From contig NZ_CP049057.1 in NCBI RefSeq assembly GCF_011044175.1, positions 2,557,501 through 2,621,500 on the forward strand: a stretch of DNA of 64,000 bases. The letters are read 5' to 3'. Under the pieces are notes generated by a model. The model was not told the origin of the DNA and ran no database searches. It worked only from the letters and a program-made list of their open reading frames with translations. Below are positions 1 through 8,204 of this stretch, piece by piece. Position 1 is the stretch's first letter. The number at the start of each line of letters is the position of its first letter. Source of the stretch: Rasiella rasia (GTDB lineage: Bacteria; Bacteroidota; Bacteroidia; Flavobacteriales; Flavobacteriaceae). Made by a program: the position numbers and the translations under genes.

Positions 1-1245
1 ATGTTTGACTTAGAGCGCTGGCAAGAAATATTTGAAACTATCGGAAAAAATAAACTCCGTACGTTCTTGACGGGACTGTCTGTGGCGTCTGGTATTTTTA
101 TCTTAGTAATTTTATTAGGCTTTAGCAGTGGCATTCAGAAAGGAGTAAAAACCCAATTTGAGCAGGATGCTACTAATCGTGTTTCGGTTTGGACACGTGT
201 AACTACCAAAAGTTATAAAGGGCTGAATCCAGGACGGTATATCCAAATGCGCAATAGTGACTTTGAAGCGATAAACAATAAATACGAAGCGAATCTAGAA
301 TATAAAACAGCAATTTATAATATATGGGGTAGCCAAGTAACCTACAAAGGTGAAACAGGGAACTATAGATTAGAAGGCGCGAATCCAGACCAACAGCTTA
401 TTGAAAATGCCAGCATGGCCTCAGGGAGGTTTATTAGTCAGGACGACATGGATGAGTCTCGAAAAATTGCTGTGATTGGGTATATTATTCAAAAAGACTT
501 GTTTAAAGGGAAAGATCCTATTGGAGAAATTATTTCGATTTTTGGGGTAAACTTCAAAGTGGTTGGTGTTTATACAGATCCGGGTGGAGAACGAGAAGAG
601 GGACGCGTCTTTGTGCCCCTACCTACTGCGCAAATAGCTTTTGCTGCTGGAGATAGAGTACGTTCTTTGGCTTATACCGTAAAGATGGCAGAAAATTTTG
701 ATGAAGCCGTTGCGCAATCTGTTGCAATTTCAGAGAATATTGAGCAAGATATTAAAGCAAGACATACCATAGCACCAGACGACCGTAGTGCCGTAAATGT
801 GAACAATACACTTGAAGAAGCTAAGAAAATTTATAGCCTTATTGCTATTATTAGAAGCGTTTTTTGGTTTATAGGCATCTTTACAATTATTGCTGGTGTA
901 GTAGGTGTAAGTAACATAATGCTCATTATTGTTAAGGAACGAACAAAAGAAATAGGCATCAGAAAAGCAATTGGAGCATTGCCCGGCTCAATCATAGCCC
1001 TTATTCTACAAGAAGCAATTTTTATTACGGCTGTGGCTGGCTTTATAGGCCTTTTCGCAGGAGTAGGATTGTTACAGTTAATAAGTCCGATGGTAGACAA
1101 TGACTTTATAAAATCACCGCAAGTAGATTTTAATACGGCATTAGCAACCGTAGTTATTTTGATAGTTGCTGGAGCGGTAGCTGGATATATTCCGGCGAGA
1201 AGAGCAGCACATATTAAACCTATAGACGCTTTAAGAGACGAATAA
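1..1245 (+). CDS. MacB/FtsX-type ABC transporter permease, first of a pair
   Basis: This 414-residue integral membrane permease probably forms, with the next gene, the membrane part of an ABC exporter. One hydrophobic segment lies near residues 20-40, followed by a large periplasmic region of about 230 residues (MacB_PCD type), then three membrane segments near 285-410 that form the FtsX domain. The conserved cytoplasmic loop KERTKEIGIRKAIGA is typical of the family. The ORF opens with ATG at base 1 and looks complete, because MFDLERWQEIFETI is a normal N-terminus for these proteins. No ATPase gene is visible; it probably lies just upstream of the window. The next permease starts one base after this stop. 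The substrate cannot be read from the sequence. Confidence 0.9.
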   Translation: MFDLERWQEIFETIGKNKLRTFLTGLSVASGIFILVILLGFSSGIQKGVKTQFEQDATNRVSVWTRVTTKSYKGLNPGRYIQMRNSDFEAINNKYEANLEYKTAIYNIWGSQVTYKGETGNYRLEGANPDQQLIENASMASGRFISQDDMDESRKIAVIGYIIQKDLFKGKDPIGEIISIFGVNFKVVGVYTDPGGEREEGRVFVPLPTAQIAFAAGDRVRSLAYTVKMAENFDEAVAQSVAISENIEQDIKARHTIAPDDRSAVNVNNTLEEAKKIYSLIAIIRSVFWFIGIFTIIAGVVGVSNIMLIIVKERTKEIGIRKAIGALPGSIIALILQEAIFITAVAGFIGLFAGVGLLQLISPMVDNDFIKSPQVDFNTALATVVILIVAGAVAGYIPARRAAHIKPIDALRDE

Positions 1246-1246
1246 T

Positions 1247-2506
1247 ATGCTTAACAAAGATCGTTGGAACGAAATTTTAGAAGCGCTAAGTGCTAATCCA
1301 TTTAGAACGCTCTTAACTGCGTTTGGTGTGTTTTGGGGTATTTTTATATTGGTTGTGCTGCTGGCATTAACAACAGGTTTAAGAAATGGAGTGAGTAAAG
1401 ATTTTGGAGATTTTGCTACCAATTCTATATTCATGTGGGGGCAGGGTACTTCAAAACCTTATAAAGGGTTGCCAAAAGGAAGGTATGTTCGGTTTAAAGT
1501 AGAAGACGTTGCCGTTCTAAAAGAAAAAATGCCTGAATTAAAGTATGTTTCCCCAAGAGGCCAATTAGGAGGATACAATGGTGCTAACAATGTTACACGA
1601 AATGAAAAAACAGGAGCATTTACTGTAAGCGGAGATTACCCCGAATATATTAAACAGCAGCCAATGGATATTACTGGTGGGCGATTTATTAGCTATTCAG
1701 ATATAAACGAAAGGAGAAAAGGAGTAGTAATAGGAAGCGGTGTAGTAACTAGCTTATTTGATGTTGGAGAAGATCCGATTGGGGAATACATAAAGATAAG
1801 TGGTGTTAATTTTATGGTTATTGGCACCTTTAATGCGCCAAGTAACAATGGAAATAATGAAGAGCTAGCCAACACTATTTATGTTCCTTTCACCACATTT
1901 AATCAAGTTTTTAATCGTGGAGATCAAGTAGGTTGGATGGCAATTACTGCCTACGATGAGTACAGTATTACATCCTTGAAACCAAGAATTCTTGAAATTA
2001 TGCGAGAGCAGCGTACCATACATCCTGAAGATGAACGAGCCATTGGAAATTTTGACCGCGCCGAAGCTTTTGGAAGAATTACAGGACTGTTCGATATTTT
2101 GAAGTTTGTGGGCTTTTTTGTGGGGGGACTCATACTTGCCTCTGGCATGATTGGGGTCATTAACATTCTGCTTATTTCAGTAAAAGAAAGAACAAATGAG
2201 ATTGGAGTGAGAAGAGCTTTAGGGGCAACACCGTGGCAAGTACGTGGACAAATTATACAGGAGTCTCTCATTATAACATTGGTAAGTGGTATGGCCGGTG
2301 TAGCTGGGGGCGCTGGGCTTATTTGGATTATGAATTATGCCTTAGAACAAAGTGGTCCTGTAGATAATTTTGCCAATCCATCGGTGAATGTTGCAGTAAT
2401 TATTACTGCATTAGTCATTTTAATTATTTCAGGAATCTTAGCAGGACTTTTCCCAGCGGTAAGAGCAACAAGAATAAAACCAGTAGACGCATTGCGCACA
2501 GAATAA
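1247..2506 (+). CDS. MacB/FtsX-type ABC transporter permease, second of a pair
   Basis: This 419-residue protein is a paralogue of the preceding permease with the same plan: one N-terminal membrane segment (about residues 20-42), a periplasmic MacB core, and three C-terminal segments carrying the FtsX signature KERTNEIGVRRALGATP. Both proteins share the N-terminal pattern RW-EI-E-L--N--RT-LT, which suggests an old tandem duplication and a heterodimeric transporter. It is followed after 27 bases by a membrane-fusion protein, so it very likely belongs to a tripartite efflux operon. Which permease contacts which adaptor cannot be decided here. Confidence 0.9.
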   Translation: MLNKDRWNEILEALSANPFRTLLTAFGVFWGIFILVVLLALTTGLRNGVSKDFGDFATNSIFMWGQGTSKPYKGLPKGRYVRFKVEDVAVLKEKMPELKYVSPRGQLGGYNGANNVTRNEKTGAFTVSGDYPEYIKQQPMDITGGRFISYSDINERRKGVVIGSGVVTSLFDVGEDPIGEYIKISGVNFMVIGTFNAPSNNGNNEELANTIYVPFTTFNQVFNRGDQVGWMAITAYDEYSITSLKPRILEIMREQRTIHPEDERAIGNFDRAEAFGRITGLFDILKFVGFFVGGLILASGMIGVINILLISVKERTNEIGVRRALGATPWQVRGQIIQESLIITLVSGMAGVAGGAGLIWIMNYALEQSGPVDNFANPSVNVAVIITALVILIISGILAGLFPAVRATRIKPVDALRTE

Positions 2507-2533
2507 CTAACAAGAATTAGATTAATTATTGAT

Positions 2534-3697
2534 ATGAAAAAAGGATTTATCATCACCGTACTAGTTGTCGTTTTCCTAGGCTTTATTATTGGCCTATGGT
2601 ATGTTTTTAGCTTAGACAGCAAAGACCCTGTACTTTACGAAACCGAGCAGGCCTCAGTACAGACAATTGTAAAGAAAACTGTTGCCACAGGCAGTATTGT
2701 TCCTAAGGAGGAAGTGCTTATTAAACCAAACATTTCAGGGATTATAGATGAAATTTTTGTAGAAGCAGGTGACGTGATTGAAAGAGGAGACCTAATAGCA
2801 AAGGTAAAAGTAGTGCCTAATGTATCTTCTTTAACAAGTGCAAAAAACAGTATTAATAGTGCAAATACCCAAGTTGAAACAGCGAGATTGGCTTTAGAGA
2901 GTCAGAAAAATATCTACAATCGCCAAAAGGAATTGTTTGATAAAGGTGTGATTTCAGCGAATGAATTTGATAATGCACAACTGTCGTATGATCAGGCCCA
3001 ACAGCGTTACAACCAAGAAAAGGTTGGCTTAACTGGTGCGCGACAAAATTTTGATATCATAAAAACTGGAACTACAAGCGGTCTAGGAGCCTCTGCAAAT
3101 ACAGAAATTAGAGCCACCGTTTCCGGAATGGTGCTTGACATACCCGTAAAGACAGGAAATCAGGTAATAGAATCTAATAATTTTAATGATGGAACCACGA
3201 TTGCAACGCTTGCCGATGTCGACAAAATGATTTTTGAAGGAAAAGTTGACGAAAGTGAAGTTGGAAAGATTTCAGAAAATCTTCCCTTAGAAATTACAGT
3301 TGGCGCAATTGAGAATAAAAAATTTGACGCTATCTTAGATTATATAGCCCCAAAAGGAGTAAGTGAAAATGGAGCTATTCAGTTTGCAATAAAGGGCACA
3401 TTAAAGAAACAAGATTCTACTACTTTTATTCGTGCGGGCCTAAGTGCTAATGCTTCAATTATTTTAGCAAAAGCCGAAGATGTGCTTGCTATAAAAGAAG
3501 CCTTAGTGCAGTATGATCCAGAAACTCAAAAGCCTTTTGTTGAGGTTTCTGTTGGGGAGCAAGAATTTGTTAGAAAAGAGGTAGAGCTTGGTGTGAGTGA
3601 CGGACTAAATGTAGAAGTGAAAAGTGGCATTACCAAAGAAGATAATATTAAGGTCTGGAACCAATTAAAAGCTCCGCCGCAATTAGGTGGACGATAA
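2534..3697 (+). CDS. HlyD/RND-type efflux periplasmic adaptor (membrane fusion protein), first
   Basis: This 387-residue adaptor would bridge the inner-membrane transporter and the outer-membrane channel. It has an N-terminal membrane anchor (about residues 4-27), a half-lipoyl motif (near 65-95, with SGIIDEIFVEAGD), a helical hairpin rich in Gln, Asn and Ala (about 100-175), the second lipoyl half, and beta-barrel and membrane-proximal domains. It has no lipobox, so it is anchored by the N-terminal helix. It sits between the permease pair and the TolC-like gene. A second adaptor of similar design lies just after the TolC gene, so the operon encodes two different adaptors. Confidence 0.9.
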   Translation: MKKGFIITVLVVVFLGFIIGLWYVFSLDSKDPVLYETEQASVQTIVKKTVATGSIVPKEEVLIKPNISGIIDEIFVEAGDVIERGDLIAKVKVVPNVSSLTSAKNSINSANTQVETARLALESQKNIYNRQKELFDKGVISANEFDNAQLSYDQAQQRYNQEKVGLTGARQNFDIIKTGTTSGLGASANTEIRATVSGMVLDIPVKTGNQVIESNNFNDGTTIATLADVDKMIFEGKVDESEVGKISENLPLEITVGAIENKKFDAILDYIAPKGVSENGAIQFAIKGTLKKQDSTTFIRAGLSANASIILAKAEDVLAIKEALVQYDPETQKPFVEVSVGEQEFVRKEVELGVSDGLNVEVKSGITKEDNIKVWNQLKAPPQLGGR

Positions 3698-3760
3698 TTT
3701 TTACTCATCCTTGTAACACTTTCATCATTCAAAAGACGTATACTTCAACTATAAACCACC

Positions 3761-5206
3761 ATGAAAAGAATTGGAATATCAATTTTACTAATCTGTCTTG
3801 CAATTTCAACGCAAGCTCAAGATAAACAATGGACACTTTCTGCATGTGTTCAGCACGCTTTAGACAATAATATTTCTATTAAACAAAGTGAGTTGGACCT
3901 AAAAGTTACAGAAGCCGATAAACTTTCAGCTACGGGAAACTTTTTGCCTAGCTTAAATGCAAGTGCCAGTCTTTCTGAAAATACGGGATTAAGTTTTAAC
4001 CCTGTAACCAATAATGCACAGACCACTACTTTTTTATCTGCTACTGGAAATGTAAATGTGGGGTACACCTTGTTTGATGGTTTGCGAAATGTAAGGCAAT
4101 TACAACGAGCTAAACTTTCGAAACTTTCTGCAGAGTACAGACTGGATAAGATGAAAGACGATATTGCCTTGTTTGTAGCCAACGCATATCTTACAGTTCT
4201 TAATAATAAGGCCAATTTAGCATCTGCCAAATCTCAAAATTTGGTTACCATAGAACAAATAGAAAGAACCAATGCTTTGGTAGACGCAGGAACGTTGCCT
4301 CGTGGTGATTTGTTAGAAATTGAAGCCACTAATGCGAGTGAGCTTCAGAATATAGCAATTTTAGAGAATGCTGTTACCATCTCTCTAATTAGCCTTGCGC
4401 AATTACTATTAATTGAAGATTACCAAAGTTTCGACATTGTAGATGAGGGATATGACATTGTTTTAAACGAAATTTCAGAAAAGCCAGTTTCAGAAATTAT
4501 AACTGCTGCAAAAGAAAATAGAAGTGAAGTGAAAATTGCAGAGCAAAATGTAGCAATTGCCGAAAAAGATCTTCAAATTGCTCAAGGAGGTTTTCTACCA
4601 ACGCTTTCAGCATTTTTTGGCTATAACACTCGATACACCAATGCAACTTCTTTTGCTCAGATTCCAGACCCAGACAACCCAACAAGTATACAGCCTATTG
4701 GAGTGGTTCAAGAAACGGGACAAACAGTAGTGGGAGAATTTCCTAACACCGTAGCTAGAGAAGTTGGTGCACTACCTTTTTCTGAACAGATTTATTTGAA
4801 TGATGGTATTTCATACGGTCTTCAGCTTAATATTCCAATTTTTAACGGGTTTGCGGTGAAAAGCAACGTAATGCGTAGCAAGGTAAACGTAGAAAGAACA
4901 AAGTATCAATTAGAACAGGCGAAGCTAGATTTAGAAAGCAATGTGTACCAAGCGTACGTGGATGCAAAAGGGTCTTTAAAGGCTTACGAAGCTGCCGAGA
5001 AGGCACTAGAAAGTCAGGAGTTAGCGTATCAATATGCCAAAGATAGGTACGATGTAGGTTTAACCAATGCTTTCGATTTTAGTCAGAGCAAAGTGCGTTT
5101 CGACAATGCTACTATTTCTCTAAATCAAGCTAAATACGATTATATTTTTAAATTGAAAGTATTAGAATTGTACTTTGGTATAGAACCAACCGACTTAAAA
5201 TTTTAG
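3761..5206 (+). CDS. TolC-family outer-membrane efflux channel
   Basis: This 481-residue protein is probably the outer-membrane exit duct of the efflux system. The signal peptide (MKRIGISILLICLAISTQAQ) ends near residue 20. Two outer-membrane efflux protein repeats follow, about residues 25-220 and 245-480, each rich in coiled-coil helix with Ala, Gln, Asn and Lys. The N-terminal WTLSACVQHALDNN and the downstream YTLFDGLRN stretch are typical of flavobacterial TolC proteins. The start is ATG, 63 bases after the upstream adaptor, and the second adaptor starts two bases after the stop. Substrate unknown. Confidence 0.92.
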   Translation: MKRIGISILLICLAISTQAQDKQWTLSACVQHALDNNISIKQSELDLKVTEADKLSATGNFLPSLNASASLSENTGLSFNPVTNNAQTTTFLSATGNVNVGYTLFDGLRNVRQLQRAKLSKLSAEYRLDKMKDDIALFVANAYLTVLNNKANLASAKSQNLVTIEQIERTNALVDAGTLPRGDLLEIEATNASELQNIAILENAVTISLISLAQLLLIEDYQSFDIVDEGYDIVLNEISEKPVSEIITAAKENRSEVKIAEQNVAIAEKDLQIAQGGFLPTLSAFFGYNTRYTNATSFAQIPDPDNPTSIQPIGVVQETGQTVVGEFPNTVAREVGALPFSEQIYLNDGISYGLQLNIPIFNGFAVKSNVMRSKVNVERTKYQLEQAKLDLESNVYQAYVDAKGSLKAYEAAEKALESQELAYQYAKDRYDVGLTNAFDFSQSKVRFDNATISLNQAKYDYIFKLKVLELYFGIEPTDLKF

Positions 5207-5208
5207 AT

Positions 5209-6498
5209 ATGAAAAAGAAATTACTTTGGATTTTAGGAATAGTCCTGATATTGGTCGTACTTCTTATTGCGGCCAAAAAGATGGGGATGTTTGGTAAAGG
5301 AGGAAATTTTAAAGAAGTTGAAATTTCAACTATAGCGCCAATCGATATTACTGAAACAGTTGCTGCTACGGGGAAAATTCAGCCCGAAATTGAAGTGAAC
5401 ATTTCATCTGAAGTATCTGGAGAGATTATTGAATTGCCTATAAAAGAAGGTCAACTTGTTGAGAAAGGTGATTTACTTGTTAAAATTAACCCAGATTTAA
5501 TTCAAGCAGCTGTGAGTCAATCGCAAGCTGGATTACAAAATGTACGCGCCCTGTTAAACCAAGCCGAAGCTTCTTTAAAGAATAGTAAAGCAAACTACGA
5601 AAGAAACAAAGCGCTGTTTGATAAAGGTGTTATCTCAAAATCACAATGGGACCAATCTGTTGCCGAGTATGAAGGTGCTCAGGCAAGCGTACAATCTGCT
5701 TATTATAACGTACAGAGTGCCGCAGCTAACGTAAAGCAATCTAGAGATAACTTGTCTAGAACAAGTATTTACGCTCCTATGAGTGGTACCATTTCATTAT
5801 TGGCAGCCGAGTTAGGAGAACGCGTAGTAGGTACTGCGCAAATGGCTGGTACAGAAATTTTGCGTGTGGCTAACCTTAGCAACATGGAAGTGGAGGTTGA
5901 TGTAAATGAAAATGATATTGTAAAAGTAGCAGTAGGAGATAGTACCGTTGTTGAAGTAGACGCCTATTTAAAAAGAGAATTTAAAGGTATAGTTACTGAA
6001 ATTGCAAACTCGGCGCAGAGCACGTTAACGGCAGACCAGGTGACTAACTTTAAAGTAAAAGTACGCATCTTACCAGATTCTTATAAAGATCTTACTGAAG
6101 GAAAGCCAGAAAGTTATTCTCCATTTAGACCAGGAATGACTGCTACCGTTGATATTATTACCAATAAAAGAAATAATATTATAGGAGTGCCAATTAGTGC
6201 TATTGTAATTAAAACAGATACCTCCTCTGGGAAAAAGAAAGCTCGAGCAAAAGGAACGACAACTTCGGTTGAAGAAAAATTTGAGTGTGTGTTTGTAAAA
6301 AACGGTGAAGAGGCAAAATTGCGTGTAGTTACTACGGGTATTCAAGATGACACCAATATAGAAGTGTTAAGTGGTCTTGAAGAAGGAGATGTAATTATTA
6401 CTGGTCCATACAAAACAGTAACAAAAACGTTAGATGCAGGCGATAAGGTTACTGTACTAAAAGAAGACTCTAAGAAAGAAGAAGATAGCGACGAGTAA
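5209..6498 (+). CDS. HlyD/RND-type efflux periplasmic adaptor, second
   Basis: This 429-residue membrane fusion protein has an N-terminal membrane segment (about residues 4-22), lipoyl half-motifs (around 60-95 with SGEIIELPIKEGQ, and near 185-205), a helical hairpin (about 95-180), a beta-barrel and a C-terminal domain. It ends in an acidic and lysine-rich tail (DSKKEEDSDE). A Ser/Lys/Thr-rich insert lies near residues 340-352. Its design matches MacA-type partners of MacB permeases. It is translationally coupled to tsaB: the last base of its stop codon is the first base of the tsaB ATG. Confidence 0.9.
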   Translation: MKKKLLWILGIVLILVVLLIAAKKMGMFGKGGNFKEVEISTIAPIDITETVAATGKIQPEIEVNISSEVSGEIIELPIKEGQLVEKGDLLVKINPDLIQAAVSQSQAGLQNVRALLNQAEASLKNSKANYERNKALFDKGVISKSQWDQSVAEYEGAQASVQSAYYNVQSAAANVKQSRDNLSRTSIYAPMSGTISLLAAELGERVVGTAQMAGTEILRVANLSNMEVEVDVNENDIVKVAVGDSTVVEVDAYLKREFKGIVTEIANSAQSTLTADQVTNFKVKVRILPDSYKDLTEGKPESYSPFRPGMTATVDIITNKRNNIIGVPISAIVIKTDTSSGKKKARAKGTTTSVEEKFECVFVKNGEEAKLRVVTTGIQDDTNIEVLSGLEEGDVIITGPYKTVTKTLDAGDKVTVLKEDSKKEEDSDE

Positions 6499-7154
6499 TG
6501 GCATCTGTATTATGTATTGAAACAGCAACTACAAATTGCTCGGTAGCGCTTTCGGTAAACGGTAGCGTTATTGCTCTTCGGGAAGATACTAGCAAAAAAT
6601 ACAGTCATGCCGAACAATTACACGTCTTTATATCTAACGTATTAAAAGAAGCTAATTTTTCGAAACAAGATTTAGACGCTATTGCTGTTAGTAAAGGGCC
6701 AGGAAGTTACACGGGCTTACGTATTGGCGTTTCTGCGGCTAAGGGCTTGTGCTATGCCTTAGACATACCATTAGTATCGCTGGCTACCTTAAGAGTACTC
6801 GCGGCTCAAGGAAAAGAGAGTAAGCACATTGTGCCTTTGTTAGATGCGCGACGTATGGAGGTGTATTCAGCAGTTTTTGATGTGTCTAAACAACAACTTA
6901 GGGAGACTAGAGCTGAAGTCGTTACAGACATATCTTATGCCTCGTATTTGGAGCAAGGTTCTACCTTATTTATAGGCAGTGGAGCTTTAAAATTTAAGGA
7001 GATTTGTACCCATAAAAATGCACTCTTTAACATAGACGCATTACCGTCTGCAAAAGAAATGGCTTTGTTAGCCGAAGAGAAGTTTAATAAAGGTGAGTTT
7101 GAAGACGTTGCCTATTTTGAACCCTATTACTTAAAGGATTTTAAAAAGGAATAG
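6498..7154 (+). CDS. tsaB: tRNA threonylcarbamoyladenosine biosynthesis protein TsaB
   Basis: TsaB is the non-catalytic dimerisation partner of TsaD in the cytoplasmic complex that makes the t6A37 modification of ANN-decoding tRNAs. The 218-residue length is usual. The N-terminal ASKHA motif VLCIETATTNCSVAL and the family signature KGPGSYTGLRIGVSAAKGL (about residues 66-85) are clear. It overlaps the upstream efflux adaptor by one base (TAATG), so it is probably co-transcribed with the efflux operon, although the functions are unrelated. Only five bases separate its stop from the convergent gene at 7160. Confidence 0.95.
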   Translation: MASVLCIETATTNCSVALSVNGSVIALREDTSKKYSHAEQLHVFISNVLKEANFSKQDLDAIAVSKGPGSYTGLRIGVSAAKGLCYALDIPLVSLATLRVLAAQGKESKHIVPLLDARRMEVYSAVFDVSKQQLRETRAEVVTDISYASYLEQGSTLFIGSGALKFKEICTHKNALFNIDALPSAKEMALLAEEKFNKGEFEDVAYFEPYYLKDFKKE

Positions 7155-7159
7155 CTTTT

Positions 7160-7885
7160 TTATAGCTCGATATTTTTTAAGCTATTAAAGAAAATGATGG
7201 TAGCCACCAAGTCTTTTTCTTCGTTTAAGTCTAGTTTGTTCTCTGCAACAAACTTTGAAATTACTTCTTTGTTCTTACCGAAAACTTTTAATTTTTTATT
7301 TTTTGAAGATGGGAGCTCGTAAAATTTCCCAGTTTTTGTGACAAGGTAATATATAGGCTTGTCAACAAAACGAGCTTTAAAGGCTCTTGTAATTGAAGTT
7401 TTAGCGGGTTTTGCAGGTATAAATTTCTTATTCAGTTTTTTAAAGACATCAATTTTCTCTCCCTCGTGGAGTACTTGGAAATAACCTCCCCCTTGGATAC
7501 CACCTTGATACGGAGCAAATACAAAAATGGCGTCTTCAATTTTTACAAAAATATCGGGTGATTTGGTGAGTGGACGTGCTTCGCTAATTGGGGTGTCGAG
7601 CGTTTTTTTTATTTCCATTTCATCGGCAATCGCATTGTACCGAAGCGCTACTCCTTTTGCCAGTAGGGTATTGCCTTTATATACATTTCCTTTTAAGTAA
7701 TTTGGATGGTTGTATGGTGTGCCATGGTACTTTTCGGTGTCCATGTAGTCAATAAACTTGTCTTGACGCTTTATAAATTCATCTAATTGAAAAAGACTAC
7801 TTACAAACCGATCATTGTTTGACTGCCCTTGTACTATATCACTACTTAGGCTAAGTAGTAGGAAAATTATAACTATAGTTCTCAT
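7160..7885 (-). CDS. Secreted protein of unknown function, paralogue 1 of 3
   Basis: I do not recognise the function of this 241-residue protein. It has a cleavable signal peptide (about residues 1-20, ending near VQGQ) and a soluble alpha/beta body with the motifs YNHPNYLKGNVY, ALRYNAIADEMEIK, GGGYFQVLHEG and KKLKVFGKN. The same motifs occur in the same order in the products at 9945-10667 and 10675-11367, so the three form one family. It is most similar by eye to the 9945 product. It is divergent from the TPR/AraC regulator that starts about 320 bases away, so that regulator is a candidate controller. No catalytic motif is obvious. Confidence 0.8.
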   Translation of the reverse strand: MRTIVIIFLLLSLSSDIVQGQSNNDRFVSSLFQLDEFIKRQDKFIDYMDTEKYHGTPYNHPNYLKGNVYKGNTLLAKGVALRYNAIADEMEIKKTLDTPISEARPLTKSPDIFVKIEDAIFVFAPYQGGIQGGGYFQVLHEGEKIDVFKKLNKKFIPAKPAKTSITRAFKARFVDKPIYYLVTKTGKFYELPSSKNKKLKVFGKNKEVISKFVAENKLDLNEEKDLVATIIFFNSLKNIEL

Positions 7886-8204
7886 CGCTGAATAAAGTAT
7901 TTAATAAGTGCATTCCAGCTAGTTAAGGTAAATATAGGTGTCTGTATGGATAAGAACAAACCTGTGGTTGTATAAATGCTAATTAGATGTCGGGTTTTAT
8001 AAATACAGACCGCTAGTTAACCATCTATAACATTGAAAAACAAGCGATTGTAAATAAATTATTAGAATCTAAGCCCTGTCATTATAAATCACACCCATAA
8101 AATCCTACCTTTATTCTTCGAATTCGGGAACTGTTTTTGAGCGTTTATGATAGCGTAAAAATAGTTTCTAAGTTGCATTATTTTTGGCTAAACATCCAAC
8201 CTAT
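7886..8204. other. Divergent intergenic region
   Basis: This 319-base AT-rich gap separates a secreted-protein gene on the minus strand from the membrane-tethered regulator on the plus strand. It holds a good -7 element for the regulator at 8179-8186. No RNA gene or long hairpin is evident. Control sites for both flanking genes must lie here if they have their own promoters. Confidence 0.5.
8179..8186 (+). promoter_or_regulatory. Bacteroidota -7 promoter element for the TPR/AraC regulator
   Basis: TATTTTTG matches the TAnnTTTG -7 consensus. No clear TTG lies at the -33 spacing. Transcription would begin near 8193, just upstream of the ATG at 8205, which argues against the TTG at 8184 as start codon. 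Confidence 0.45.
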
